Shown: in pieces, positions 1 through 9,241 of the stretch
Layout: every line of letters starts with the position of its first letter
Position numbering within the stretch: the stretch's first letter is position 1
Origin: Polaromonas naphthalenivorans CJ2
GTDB taxonomy: Bacteria; Pseudomonadota; Gammaproteobacteria; Burkholderiales; Burkholderiaceae_C
Assembly: GCF_000015505.1 (NCBI RefSeq)
Contig: NC_008759.1
Span: forward strand, 107,867-171,866
Length of the DNA: 64,000 nucleotides
Direction: 5' to 3'
Translations under genes and position numbers: made by a program
The notes under the pieces: model-generated
What the model saw: the letters and a program-made list of their open reading frames with translations, nothing else
Told to the model about the DNA's origin: nothing
The model's database searches: none

Positions 1-563
1 AAGCGCCGGCGCTCGGCGATGACGTCGAGAAACGTGGTCGAGAGCTGAACCTCAAACGCGAACTTCAGGTTTTCGAGTTGTGCGCTCACATCGGGCTTGC
101 GCCAGGCACCGGTGACAGAACCGGTCCAGCGCTGTTCGGAGGCAATATCCGCAAACCGACCATTCGCGTACAGCGACTCCACCAGCCATTGCTTCATCTG
201 TCGATGAAGGAAGCTCTCCTTCGCCCCGTTGTACTTCCTGGCATTGATTTCCTCCTGAGTGAGCTCCCCCCGCGTGACCGCGCTGCAGCGCCCATCTTCC
301 AGGGTGTGCTTGAACCAGAATCGGCGGCGCTCTTTCCGAGAAAGCAGCGCGAGCGGGACGAAGCACTCCGGGCACAGGTACAGGGCACGGTCCTCTTGGT
401 TGCTGGTCGCAACCGCCATTCTCAGCTGCATCAGGTGCGCAAGGTCGTCCCCGATGACCTCGCGCACAGGAAGCTCCCGCCCGGTGGACGCCTCCAGGAC
501 GACCGGAATTTCGGGGTCTGTGACGGCAAGCCCCTCTGGCGTATTGAACTCGGTTATTTGCAT
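1..563 (-). CDS. CoiA-like / DUF6035-type protein, 3' end outside window
   Basis: A reverse-strand frame opens with ATG at 563 (MQITEFNTPEG) and is still open at base 1, so the C-terminus is missing. An in-frame TAA lies 12 nt upstream of the ATG, which fixes the start. The protein has a CxxC pair (YLCPECFVPL, about residue 70), then a WFKH segment and a GRFADIASEQRW-KPDVSAQ stretch leading to FEVQLS. That order (zinc-binding CPxC, FxH, then a nuclease-like KPD...FEVQ core) resembles CoiA-like nuclease families such as DUF6035, which are frequent on mobile DNA. The family assignment is by recall and the nuclease role is inferred. The opposite-strand and other-frame readings are Arg/Pro-rich and look like shadows. 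Confidence 0.72.
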   Translation of the reverse strand, partial: MQITEFNTPEGLAVTDPEIPVVLEASTGRELPVREVIGDDLAHLMQLRMAVATSNQEDRALYLCPECFVPLALLSRKERRRFWFKHTLEDGRCSAVTRGELTQEEINARKYNGAKESFLHRQMKQWLVESLYANGRFADIASEQRWTGSVTGAWRKPDVSAQLENLKFAFEVQLSTTFLDVIAERRR

Positions 564-1004
564 AGCCCGACATTAGCCGGGCTTCGCGAAAATAACAAGT
601 TCGCCGCACGCCGAATGCCACCGACCTCAGCTATCCAGCACCAACCTCGGAGGGCAACACGCGCCGCATAGGCGACCTCCGCGCGCGCTGGCTGCCCCTC
701 AGCCGCTTGGCCCTTGGGCAACCGGCCACTGTCTGGCTGGACAGCCTCGTGGAAGGTACCCGTACGGTTGCTGAGAAAATCTATCGCATGCCGCCAGTAC
801 CGCTCCAGTGAGTGGCTAGAGTCGCGGTATCGCCTTCCTTGAACACAAGCATATCCACGTCTTGGACGAAAAAAAAATAGCGCAAATGCCCATTCAAGGG
901 GGCATTTGAAGACTTTTCCTATGCAACAACCACTGGCTTTATTAACAAGTATTTGAGAAAATACTACTCATTAAAAATTTAAGAAATGCTGATACTTGCC
1001 GCCA
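564..1004. other. Intergenic, with a short coding-like remnant on the plus strand
   Basis: No complete gene is visible between the divergently placed CoiA-like and ATPase genes. From about 630 to the TGA at 809-811 one plus-strand frame reads like protein (RARWLPLSRLALGQPATVWL...), but I see no start codon with support, so it may be the tail of a decayed gene. The last 130 bases before the ATPase are AT-rich and probably hold its promoter. Confidence 0.3.
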
Positions 1005-2135
1005 ATGACCAAGCCCACCCTCGCCCCTGACCCCTGGCACTTCCCCCGCCCCGAGTTGGCTCAGAAATACCTGCTGTCCTTCGGCCTGGGCTTGTCTTCT
1101 GCACGGGGGTTGTTCGCAAAACGCCGGATGGGCAAGTCTGAGTTTCTTGAGCAAGACCTTATCCCCGCGGCGCAGGCCGAGGGCTATCTTACGGCTTATC
1201 TGAACATGTGGGACGCCCGCACTCACCCAACGCCCTCGCTGGTGGCCGCGCTCAGCCGCGCCGTGGAGCCCAAGGGCCTTTCAAAGCTGGTCCAGCGGCT
1301 GAACGCACCGCTCAAGAAGGTCAAGGCTTCTGGAAAGCTGCCTGGGTTGGTAGAAGGGTCGCTCGAAGCCGAGTTGGTTGACGGCCCCGCTATTGCCGGA
1401 CCGTTGCTCAGTGAGCTGCTGCGCGGATTTGACAAGCCCGGAAAACGCCTGCTGCTGGTGCTCGACGAGGCGCAGGTGCTGGCGGACCCGCTTCATACCG
1501 AGCTGGCCCACTCCCTGCGGGCGGGGCTGGACAGCAGGAAGCAAAACATCAAGGTGGTGTTTGCCGGCAGTTCCGAGCCCACGCTGCGGCGCATGTTCGG
1601 GCGCTCGACGGAGCCGTTCTACAACTGGGCGCCGCTCGAGCCTTTCGAGCTCCTTGACGCCGAGTTCGTCAAGGCCATGGTCGCCAAGGTGAACAATCTG
1701 TCCCGGTTTCCTCTGGCCGAAAAAGACGCCATGGCCGCCTTTGAGACGCTGAAAAAAACCCCCGAGTTCTTTCGGCGCTACCTGAACCGGTACCTGACCT
1801 ATGCAGAGCTTGGTCCGCAGGCAGCGCTGGAAGACACCCAGGCGCACGTATTTAGCGGCGCCAATTTCAAGGACTTGTGGAACAAGCTATTGCCCGCAGA
1901 CCGGGAGGTGCTCAAGCTGCTGGTGAAGGGGGTGACCGACCTGTATTCAGAGGCCAACCGACTGCGCCTGGGCCTCTCGCTCGGGCTGGACAAGGCGGTT
2001 AGCAAGAACACGCCCCAGAATTCTTTGCGCCGGCTTCAGGACGAGGGCCTGGTGGCCCGTTTCGACCACGGTGAGTACCAAGTGCAGGATGATGCCATGG
2101 CCGAATGGCTGCGAAACCTAGAGCTCGATATCTGA
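1005..2135 (+). CDS. AAA/STAND-like P-loop ATPase
   Basis: The 376-residue protein carries a P-loop of the form FAKRRMGKS near residue 40, a type seen in archaeal-style ATPases where the usual glycines give way to RRxGKS/T. A clear Walker B (LLLVLDEAQ) lies near residue 150, followed by a sensor-like VVFAGSSEP. The C-terminal third reads as a winged-helix domain (SLRRLQDEGLVARFDHGEYQV). ATG 1005 is preferred over the TTG at 996. A second protein of the same architecture is encoded at 31705-32835, and the two share RRxGK, LDExQ and the FxGSS motif. Such ATPases often travel with mobile elements; the substrate is unknown. Confidence 0.85.
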   Translation: MTKPTLAPDPWHFPRPELAQKYLLSFGLGLSSARGLFAKRRMGKSEFLEQDLIPAAQAEGYLTAYLNMWDARTHPTPSLVAALSRAVEPKGLSKLVQRLNAPLKKVKASGKLPGLVEGSLEAELVDGPAIAGPLLSELLRGFDKPGKRLLLVLDEAQVLADPLHTELAHSLRAGLDSRKQNIKVVFAGSSEPTLRRMFGRSTEPFYNWAPLEPFELLDAEFVKAMVAKVNNLSRFPLAEKDAMAAFETLKKTPEFFRRYLNRYLTYAELGPQAALEDTQAHVFSGANFKDLWNKLLPADREVLKLLVKGVTDLYSEANRLRLGLSLGLDKAVSKNTPQNSLRRLQDEGLVARFDHGEYQVQDDAMAEWLRNLELDI

Positions 2136-2327
2136 CAACGCGGGCTCTTGCCGACCAGCCTGAAACACTTAAAACTCCTAAAAACTCAATCAAATCAAAT
2201 ACTTATCAAATGCTACCGCATAGCATACAAATTTGTTTACTAGCGAATACGGGGCCGTCCAGGGCGTAACGCCCAGCCTTTTCCAACAGGTTATCCCTTC
2301 AACTACGCATCCTTGCGGGACATGTTC

Positions 2328-2927
2328 ATGACTACGAAAACGATAAAAATCGCCGTGATTGCCGCCGCTGTAGCCGTTGCCGGTTACTGGTACTGGTCCC
2401 CGTTTCTGGCAATTCGCCAGATGCAGTCCGCAGCTCAGGAGAAGGACGCCGAAGCCTTCAACGAGCGCGTGGATTACCCGAAACTGCGCGAGAGCCTCAA
2501 AGGCCAGCTCTCGGCCGTCATGGGCGAACAAATGGCCAAGACCCAGGATGCGGGCAATCCTTTTGCTGCACTGGGCTCGATGCTGGGCCTGGCCATGGTA
2601 GACCGGTTCGTGGACGCCATGGTCCGCCCCGAGACGGTGATGCGGGCCATGCAGGACGGCCAAATGTCTCCAGCTGCCGCCAAGACGAGCGATGCCCCGG
2701 CGCCGACCACCAGTAATCCGGACAGCCCGGCCCCCGCCGCAGCCCGGGAGGACAACAAACCAAAGTGGACCTATGACCGAAAAGGTGTGGACAGGCTCAT
2801 CGCCTATGCAACCGACCCACAAAAACCCGGCGCACCGAACTCGGAAAAGCTGGGCGTCGTATTTGAGCGAAGTGGCTTTGCGAACTGGAAGCTGACGGAA
2901 GTCAGGCTGCCAGTGCTTGGCAGATAA
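2328..2927 (+). CDS. DUF2939-family membrane-anchored protein
   Basis: The protein is 199 residues. It has a single N-terminal hydrophobic segment (IAVIAAAVAVAGYWYW) acting as an anchor or uncleaved signal, followed by FLAIRQMQSAAQEKDAEAFNERVDYPKLRESL. This Trp/Tyr-rich start plus the 'A-x-xxxD...VDYPxLRxSLK' block is the hallmark of DUF2939. A low-complexity Pro/Ala linker occupies about residues 115-140. ATG 2328 is chosen because GCGGGA sits about 7 nt upstream; ATG 2322 and TTG 2313 are possible. Function is unknown, and nothing links it to its neighbours. Confidence 0.75.
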   Translation: MTTKTIKIAVIAAAVAVAGYWYWSPFLAIRQMQSAAQEKDAEAFNERVDYPKLRESLKGQLSAVMGEQMAKTQDAGNPFAALGSMLGLAMVDRFVDAMVRPETVMRAMQDGQMSPAAAKTSDAPAPTTSNPDSPAPAAAREDNKPKWTYDRKGVDRLIAYATDPQKPGAPNSEKLGVVFERSGFANWKLTEVRLPVLGR

Positions 2928-2959
2928 ATCGAAGTATTCCGTAGCCGAGCAAAAAAACC

Positions 2960-3577
2960 GTGAAACTTCCGAACGAAGCCGATATCGTCATTGCGAAAGC
3001 CTTGAATGAGATTTCCCCAAAATTAAAAACAGCATTTGTTATCGGCCCCCTGCAATCAAAAAGAGGTCTTGACGAATTTTTTGAGTCAAGGGTACTGTGG
3101 GAGGACGCGCTTGACTGGCCCTATGACAAAGATATCGTGCTATGGTTTTTGTCTAAGCGGGCCAACGCTGCCATAAATCGCTGGCTCCAAAATTCCAAAT
3201 TGTCTGTTCTGGCCGGGGTGTCTCCCCTGCTTACCGGGAGTGTGCTGGTTTCCCGTGAACGTATTGACCATATTCGGGAACATCGAGACAACCAAGCAGT
3301 TGGCACTCTGGCTGTGGTGGAGTTGCTGCGCCAGCTCTTTGTTGAAGGAGCTCCCACTTTTTGTGCGAATAAAAGCACAGGAGACAGAAAACAGGGTTAT
3401 GACCAACAGCTTGTAATGTTCAACAGCACTTACAAGTCAAAAAACAAAGAAGTGTCTGGGCAGTTCCCTGCTGCAATACTCAGTTTTAGCGCAGAGCCCG
3501 TACCGCACCTGAAAATAGAGACTGCTTACTGGATGCATTCCCGTAAAGCAGAAACGCTCCGAAAGGGAGCGCTCTAG
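2960..3577 (+). CDS. Unknown protein, possible BECR-type nuclease domain
   Basis: The reading frame starts with GTG 2960 and encodes 205 residues. I do not recognise the family with confidence. The central part (LVSRERIDHIREHRDNQAVGTLA) has the Ile-x-HIRxHR pattern of phage-associated Barnase/EndoU/ColicinE5-like (BECR) nuclease domains, where a His sits in such a helix; this is a weak resemblance. No membrane segment or signal peptide is seen. The frame is more AT-rich than the flanking genes, in keeping with acquired DNA. Its stop (TAG) overlaps the GTG of the next small frame by one base. Confidence 0.62.
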   Translation: MKLPNEADIVIAKALNEISPKLKTAFVIGPLQSKRGLDEFFESRVLWEDALDWPYDKDIVLWFLSKRANAAINRWLQNSKLSVLAGVSPLLTGSVLVSRERIDHIREHRDNQAVGTLAVVELLRQLFVEGAPTFCANKSTGDRKQGYDQQLVMFNSTYKSKNKEVSGQFPAAILSFSAEPVPHLKIETAYWMHSRKAETLRKGAL

Positions 3578-3831
3578 TGATAAAAAAATCTGTCTCGGAT
3601 GGAAGAACGGCTGAAAGTCCAACTTCTGACACCTTGGTCAGTCGTCTCGTCCAGGCAATTAGCCTGCAAGAACCTCCATTTTCTTCATCGGCCGAGAATC
3701 TAGCGCAATTTTCGGCTACCGGAACGCCTTGCCGGGTCTCACCGCAAGACAGATTTGTTCAGTATAGCACCTGCTTTTCGCGGGGGTTAGACCCTGCAAG
3801 AGCTTTTGACCAAGTTGGATACGTTGGCTAA
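3577..3831 (+). CDS. Small unknown protein, translationally coupled
   Basis: An 84-residue frame begins at a GTG that shares one base with the upstream TAG stop and ends 25 bases before the HsdR-like gene. It is Ser/Thr-rich and lacks any recognisable domain. The stop-start overlap argues for a real coupled gene; the low-complexity composition argues against. It could equally be leader sequence for the restriction gene. Confidence 0.35.
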   Translation: MIKKSVSDGRTAESPTSDTLVSRLVQAISLQEPPFSSSAENLAQFSATGTPCRVSPQDRFVQYSTCFSRGLDPARAFDQVGYVG

Positions 3832-3855
3832 ATCGCCACCCTACACGAATAAAAC

Positions 3856-6800
3856 ATGACAACAATAGCCAACGTCCACACCGAACGCGTCTTCGAAAAC
3901 GAGCTTTGCGAGCACCTGGCCGCCAACGGCTGGTCCGTGCGCACCCACCTGCAGGATGCCAAGTCCTACAGCCGTGAGCTGGCCCTCTTCCCCGAAGACC
4001 TGATTGCCTTCGTCCAGGAGACGCAGCCCAAGGAGTGGGCCAAGTTCAAGCAGTGGCACAACGGCCAGTCCGAGGCGATGTTCACCAAGCGTGTGGCCGA
4101 CCAGCTCAACAGGCACGGCACCCTGCACCTGCTGCGCCACGGGTTCAAGGACTCGGGCAGCAACGGAACCACCAAGTTCTTCCTGTGCCAGTTCCGCCCG
4201 GCGCACAAGAAAAACATGCAGCTGTGGGAGATGTATGAGAAGAACCGCCTGACGGCCATCCGCCAGTTGCACTACTCGCTGCACAACGAAAAAAGCTTTG
4301 ACATGGTGCTCTTCGTCAACGGCTTGCCGGTGGCCACCACAGAGCTCAAGACCGACATGACGCAGTCCATCAAGGACGCCATCGACCAGTACAAGAAGGA
4401 CCGCCTGCCCCGCGACCTCAAGTCCAAGGAGCTCGAACCCCTACTGCAGTTCAAGACCCGGGCCCTGGTGCACTTTGCGGTGTCGACCGACGAGGTTTTC
4501 ATGGCCACCAAGCTCGAGGGCGACAAAACATATTTCCTGCCGTTCAACCTGGGCCGTCCGGACGGCTTTGGCGGCGCTGGCGCTGGCAATCCCCCTGCGA
4601 CCAAGGAACATGGCTACCCGACTTGGTACCTGTGGAAGCTGGTCTGGTCGCGCGATGTCTGGCTCGACATCCTGGGGAACTTCCTGCACATCGAGGTGAA
4701 GGAGGCGCAGGACAAGGCCGGCAAGAAAGTCACCAAGGAATCCTTGATTTTCCCGCGCTTTCACCAGCTCGACGCCGTGCTGCACCTGGTTCGCGGCGCC
4801 GGCGACGAAGGGGTTGGACAGGTCTACCTGATTCAGCACTCTGCCGGCTCGGGCAAGTCCAACACCATCGCCTGGACGGCGCACCGGCTCGCCAACCTGC
4901 ACAGCGCCCAAGATGACAAGGTATTTGACACGGTCATCGTCATCACGGACCGCCGGGTCCTGGACCGCCAGCTGCAGGAAACGATTTCGCAGTTCGAGCA
5001 CAAGGCCGGCGCCGTTCAAAAAATTGACCAGAACTCCGAGCAGCTGGCCAAGGCCCTCAATGACGGCGTGCCGGTCATCATCACCACGCTGCAAAAATTC
5101 CAGTTCATCCTGCAAAAGGTCCAGGGCCTGAAGGACAAGAAGTTCGCGCTCATCGTAGACGAGGCCCACTCCAGCCAATCCGGGTCAGCCGCCCAGAAGC
5201 TACGCCGGGCTCTGACGACGGACACCAAGAAGGTAGTGACCGTTGAGCTGGACGGCGCTCCGGCGGACGTCGATGTGGATGTGGAAATCGACCCGGAAGA
5301 CGTGACCTCCGAGGACATCATCAACCAGGTGATGCTCTCGCGCCAGCGCCCGCCCAATGTGAGCTACTTCGCGTTCACGGCCACCCCCAAGTCCAAAACG
5401 CTTGAGCTGTTCGGCCGGCCGGGCACCGACGGGCTGCCCGTGCCGTTTCACGTTTACTCGATGCGCCAGGCCATCGAGGAAGGCTTCATCCTGGACGTGC
5501 TCAAGCGGTACATGTCGTACAAGACGTTCTACAAGCTGGGCTCGACGGCGGCCGAGAAGATGGTGCCGCAGATGAAGGCCAAGAAGACCCTGGGCCGTTT
5601 TGCCGTCCTGCATGCCTATAACATTGCCCAAAAGATTGTGGTCATCGTGGAGCACTTTCGCGAGTTCATCGCGCCCAAGCTGGGGGGCCACGCCAAGGCC
5701 ATGGTGGTGACTGACAGCCGGTTAGCCGCGGTGCGCTACAAGCTGGCCATGGACAAGTACCTCAAGGAGATGGGCTACGACAAGGAGATGAAAGCGCTGG
5801 TGGCTTTTTCCGGAGAGGTGCAGGACCCCGAGTCGGGGCCGGATGATTTCAGCGAACGCAGTATGAATGCCGGCATCAAGGGCCAGGAGCCATCCGACGC
5901 CTTCAAGGAAGAAGTTTACCGCGTGCTGCTGGTGGCCAACAAATACCAGACCGGGTTCGACCAGCCGCTGCTGCAGGCGATGTATGTCGACAAGCGCTTG
6001 TCTGGCGTGATGGCGGTGCAGACGCTGTCCCGGCTCAACCGCATGGCGCCAGGCAAGGAAGACCCGTTCGTGCTGGACTTCGTGAACAAGCCTGAAGAAA
6101 TTCTGGCCAGCTTCAAGCCTTACTTTCGCACGGCCGAGGTGGAGGCCGTCACGGACCCCAACATCGTTCACGAGCTCCAGGTTAAGTTGGACAAGGCGAA
6201 GGTGTACGTCCCCAACGAGATTGAGCAATACGCCAAAGCCTTTTTCGACCCCAAGTGCAAGCAGGCGAGCCTGATGTATATCCTGAAACCTGCCAAGGAC
6301 CGCTTCTACGACCTCGAGGACGAAGACGCCGAGCAGTTTCGCAAGGACCTGGGCACCTTCTTGCGGCTGTACGACTTCCTGTCGCAAATCATTCCCTATG
6401 GGGATGCGGACCTGGAAAAGCTCTACAGCTTTGGCAAAGGCTTGATGCCCATGGTGGCGGCCAGGAATTCAGGCTCCAGCATCCTGGAGCTGGACTCGGA
6501 CGTGCAGCTCACGCACTATCGCATCCAGAAGCTGGGCGAGCAAACGCTCAACCTCGCCACGGGCGAGCTGGTCAAGCTCAAGCCGGCTTCCGACGCCGGC
6601 AGCGGCACCACCCAGACCGACGAAGAAAAGAAGCTGGCCGAAATCGTCGACAAGATGAACGATTTGTTCTCCGGCGAGCTGACCGAGGCCGACCTGGTGG
6701 GCTACGTCACGACCATCAAGGGCAAGCTGCTCGAGAGCGAAACGCTGGCCGAGCAGGCCGTGAGCAACACCGAGCAGCAGTTCGGCATGGGCGACTTCAA

Positions 6801-6963
6801 GGACATCATGATGGACATCATCATTGATGGCCAGGAGAGCCACAACAAGATTGCCGGGCAGTTGCTCCAGGACGACCGGACTTTTGCCATCATGCAGGGA
6901 ATGCTGGCAAAAATGGTGTTTGATGGTTTTAAGCGGGCAGCCGCGCAGGCTCAGGCCTCTTGA
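3856..6963 (+). CDS. HsdR-like type I restriction motor/nuclease subunit, without HsdM/HsdS
   Basis: The product is 1035 residues, in the normal HsdR size range. An N-terminal PD-(D/E)xK nuclease shows SFDMVLFVNG with Asp149, then TELKTD with Glu163 and Lys165, followed by DQYKKD. The superfamily 2 motor follows: Walker A SAGSGKS (residues 329-335), motif Ia VIVITDRRVLDRQL, DEAH (435-438), motif III FAFTATPK and motif VI-like QTLSRLNRMA. In type I systems this subunit translocates and cuts DNA in complex with a methyltransferase and specificity subunit. Neither partner is encoded within at least 3.8 kb upstream or anywhere downstream here. Instead jetA starts 61 bases after its stop, so the two may be co-transcribed. 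It may use partners elsewhere on the replicon or act alone. Confidence 0.9.
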   Translation: MTTIANVHTERVFENELCEHLAANGWSVRTHLQDAKSYSRELALFPEDLIAFVQETQPKEWAKFKQWHNGQSEAMFTKRVADQLNRHGTLHLLRHGFKDSGSNGTTKFFLCQFRPAHKKNMQLWEMYEKNRLTAIRQLHYSLHNEKSFDMVLFVNGLPVATTELKTDMTQSIKDAIDQYKKDRLPRDLKSKELEPLLQFKTRALVHFAVSTDEVFMATKLEGDKTYFLPFNLGRPDGFGGAGAGNPPATKEHGYPTWYLWKLVWSRDVWLDILGNFLHIEVKEAQDKAGKKVTKESLIFPRFHQLDAVLHLVRGAGDEGVGQVYLIQHSAGSGKSNTIAWTAHRLANLHSAQDDKVFDTVIVITDRRVLDRQLQETISQFEHKAGAVQKIDQNSEQLAKALNDGVPVIITTLQKFQFILQKVQGLKDKKFALIVDEAHSSQSGSAAQKLRRALTTDTKKVVTVELDGAPADVDVDVEIDPEDVTSEDIINQVMLSRQRPPNVSYFAFTATPKSKTLELFGRPGTDGLPVPFHVYSMRQAIEEGFILDVLKRYMSYKTFYKLGSTAAEKMVPQMKAKKTLGRFAVLHAYNIAQKIVVIVEHFREFIAPKLGGHAKAMVVTDSRLAAVRYKLAMDKYLKEMGYDKEMKALVAFSGEVQDPESGPDDFSERSMNAGIKGQEPSDAFKEEVYRVLLVANKYQTGFDQPLLQAMYVDKRLSGVMAVQTLSRLNRMAPGKEDPFVLDFVNKPEEILASFKPYFRTAEVEAVTDPNIVHELQVKLDKAKVYVPNEIEQYAKAFFDPKCKQASLMYILKPAKDRFYDLEDEDAEQFRKDLGTFLRLYDFLSQIIPYGDADLEKLYSFGKGLMPMVAARNSGSSILELDSDVQLTHYRIQKLGEQTLNLATGELVKLKPASDAGSGTTQTDEEKKLAEIVDKMNDLFSGELTEADLVGYVTTIKGKLLESETLAEQAVSNTEQQFGMGDFKDIMMDIIIDGQESHNKIAGQLLQDDRTFAIMQGMLAKMVFDGFKRAAAQAQAS

Positions 6964-7024
6964 TGATGACCTCCGCGCCCCTTGAAGCGGCGGTGGTCCT
7001 GCTTCCCAATACAAAGCGCAGGCC

Positions 7025-8512
7025 ATGAACGACCGCGCTTTGCCCTTGGCAAATGAGGCCTTGCAGCAAATGCTGCCCGCCTGTGAATTGCTTGACCTGG
7101 GTCGGCAGCAGCGGAATCTGCTGCTTTTACGTCCCCTCTTTCAGCTCGAACTCAACAAACTTCGGATTGGTGACGAGGCAACCGGCGACAAAGGACTTTT
7201 CCAGGCCGTTGACACGCACTATTTGGTGCTCTCTGCGCTTGATTTCATGATGGAGGGGACGACCGTCAACATGGGAAGCACCCAGCAAGAAGTGCTCAGC
7301 CATTTGTCAGCGGTGGCGCAGGTCATGAAGCCTGAGTTGACTGCACAGCAAGCCACCCGGGTCGCTGAGGTGGTCCTGGATACCTTGGATAACAAGGCTC
7401 AGTCTTATCGTGAGTTCATTTTTGACCACTTCGACGCCATGCAGCGCAAGCACCGAACCTTGCGTTTTCGGCTGGTGGCCTACCAGCCTGACCTGGAAGA
7501 CATTTACCGCTACAAGCCGACGTCCGAGGGCTACCTGGTTTACCTCGGCATGCTCGACTTGGCGCCGGAAGATTCGCAGGAACTGATGGAAAAAATGCTG
7601 GACCTTCTGGTCAAGCGGGGACGCTTCGAGGCGGCCCTAGAGATTGCACGGCGTGCGCGCAAGCTCTCCCTCGAATACCGGCAACTCATCCGGGACCGCT
7701 TGATGCAGGCTTACCGCGCGCCTGGCTCCGTGAACTGGACCAAGGACATGGCAGGAAAACTGACCGCAGCCCGTGGCCATGTTGCAGGGCGCCAGGCTGA
7801 GGACCAGCGGATGGAAGAGGCCGTGCGGGAGGCGCTCCAGTCCTCCGATGAGCTGAAAACCCGCCAGGATTTGTCTCAACTGCTGAAGACGCTGCAAAGC
7901 GCGAGTCTTATCCGCTCAAACTTGGTCAATGACATCACTGTCGCGCCTGACAAGTTCCTCGTATCCCAAAGGTCGTTGTTTCGGGCCCGGCGGCCCTCTA
8001 GCCTGCCTGATTTGGAAGACAGGCTGTTTCCCCAACTCATCAGCCTGCCTGCCAACGTGCTGGTGGCGAATGCCGACAACTGTATTAGCGGCCTTTATCC
8101 GGCTTCATGGCCAAAGGTCTACGACCTCAACAACGTATTTGCGCTGCTTTTGGAACGCAGGGCAGATGAGCCCGTCCTAGACGAGGATGACGGAGAAATT
8201 ACGCCCTTCGAGTCCCAAAAGGACCAGTTCGCACCGGAGGTTATCAGCCAGGTCGAGCAGTGGCTCAAGCGGCAGTTCGCCACAGGCTCCACGTTCCGTA
8301 TCGACCAACTCTTGGGCATGGCCGAGGCGCAGGGGATGGACAGCCAGTTGCGCCGCTGCATGGTGCTGATGCTGTTTCGAAGCTATGCACAGTCCGAGAC
8401 TCTCTTCCCGGGCATGAAGTCAGACGCTGCAGGCCGGTTCCAGATGGATATCGCGCAGGGAACGAACCTCGAGTTCTCGCCGCTTCAAGAAAACAAGGCA
8501 GACAAACCATGA
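7025..8512 (+). CDS. jetA: Wadjet subunit JetA-like (kleisin position)
   Basis: The protein has 495 residues, mostly helical, with the length and first position expected for JetA in JetABCD operons. In Wadjet the JetA kleisin bridges the SMC dimer JetC and recruits the small JetB. I could not align it to the DUF3375 type of JetA, so a non-type-I Wadjet is more likely; this is inference. The frame ends with TGA overlapping the jetB ATG (ATGA), showing translational coupling. The identity rests mainly on gene order and on the unmistakable JetC and JetD that follow. Confidence 0.8.
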   Translation: MNDRALPLANEALQQMLPACELLDLGRQQRNLLLLRPLFQLELNKLRIGDEATGDKGLFQAVDTHYLVLSALDFMMEGTTVNMGSTQQEVLSHLSAVAQVMKPELTAQQATRVAEVVLDTLDNKAQSYREFIFDHFDAMQRKHRTLRFRLVAYQPDLEDIYRYKPTSEGYLVYLGMLDLAPEDSQELMEKMLDLLVKRGRFEAALEIARRARKLSLEYRQLIRDRLMQAYRAPGSVNWTKDMAGKLTAARGHVAGRQAEDQRMEEAVREALQSSDELKTRQDLSQLLKTLQSASLIRSNLVNDITVAPDKFLVSQRSLFRARRPSSLPDLEDRLFPQLISLPANVLVANADNCISGLYPASWPKVYDLNNVFALLLERRADEPVLDEDDGEITPFESQKDQFAPEVISQVEQWLKRQFATGSTFRIDQLLGMAEAQGMDSQLRRCMVLMLFRSYAQSETLFPGMKSDAAGRFQMDIAQGTNLEFSPLQENKADKP

Positions 8513-9240
8513 CAACCCTACAAGCCTCCACGCGCAACGCCGCACGCCTGGTCTACAAAGCCCTCCAAACCACCCTGTCGCCCGTCAATGACCTTCAGTA
8601 CCGGGAGCTCCTGGACCTGTATCGGGCCGACCCCAAGTTTGCCGGCGCCGTGCAGGAAATAGCCGAAGGGCTCGAGCTCATCGTCCTCGACTTCAGCGAG
8701 CGAGGGCTCATCGTCGTACCCACCTCGCGAGAGAGCAAATTTTCCGTACGGATGGCTGATATTCGCACGAACCTCAAGGCGGACCAGAAAGCGGGCCTGC
8801 TCCTGGCCCACATTGCCATCACCGCGGTTTTTTACCCCACCACGGACGGGCTGGACGATGACAACTACATTCCGCCCCCGGCCAACCTCGCTCAATTCCG
8901 AGACGTGCTGTTCGCGCTTGCCCGCCGGCTTAAAGACGCGGGCGGCAACATGCAGGACGTGCCGCTCGAACTGGCGCCGGGTTGGGAGTTGATTTGCGCC
9001 ATGCCAACCGTACTGCCGGCAAGCCAGCGAGCATCCGCCAACTCGTTGACCGGCCTGATTGGTCTGGCCTTGACGCATATGGTGTCGGGAGGGTTGGTTC
9101 GCATCGACCGTGAATCGTCCGACGAAGAACTTATCACCTATACCGCGACGCACCGGCTTCGGGTGCAGTTGCGCGAACTCACGCTGCGCCGCCTTTTTGA
9201 ACTTGCCCAGACAAGCAGCACCACCGCTGGGAGCGCCTGA
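8509..9240 (+). CDS. jetB: Wadjet subunit JetB-like (KITE position)
   Basis: The frame begins at ATG 8509 inside the jetA stop and gives 243 residues. It contains winged-helix-like stretches (RNAARLVYKALQTTLSPVND at the start; LIGLALTHMVSGGLVRIDRE near the end). JetB corresponds to MukE/KITE subunits that bind the kleisin and DNA and carry tandem winged helices. Size and position between the kleisin and the SMC gene fit. The SMC gene starts one base after its TGA. No catalytic residues are expected or seen. Confidence 0.83.
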   Translation: MTTLQASTRNAARLVYKALQTTLSPVNDLQYRELLDLYRADPKFAGAVQEIAEGLELIVLDFSERGLIVVPTSRESKFSVRMADIRTNLKADQKAGLLLAHIAITAVFYPTTDGLDDDNYIPPPANLAQFRDVLFALARRLKDAGGNMQDVPLELAPGWELICAMPTVLPASQRASANSLTGLIGLALTHMVSGGLVRIDRESSDEELITYTATHRLRVQLRELTLRRLFELAQTSSTTAGSA

Positions 9241-9241
9241 C

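Noticed and set aside
52..671. Long open frames on both strands over the left edge (189 and 197 codons)
   Set aside because: They are Arg/Pro/Gly-rich shadows of the CoiA-like gene, which reads in a third frame on the minus strand and is cut by the window edge.
3856..6963. Type III restriction or generic SF2 helicase
   Set aside because: The N-terminal D...ELK nuclease, DQY segment and overall layout fit HsdR better than Res subunits, which carry the nuclease at the C-terminus.
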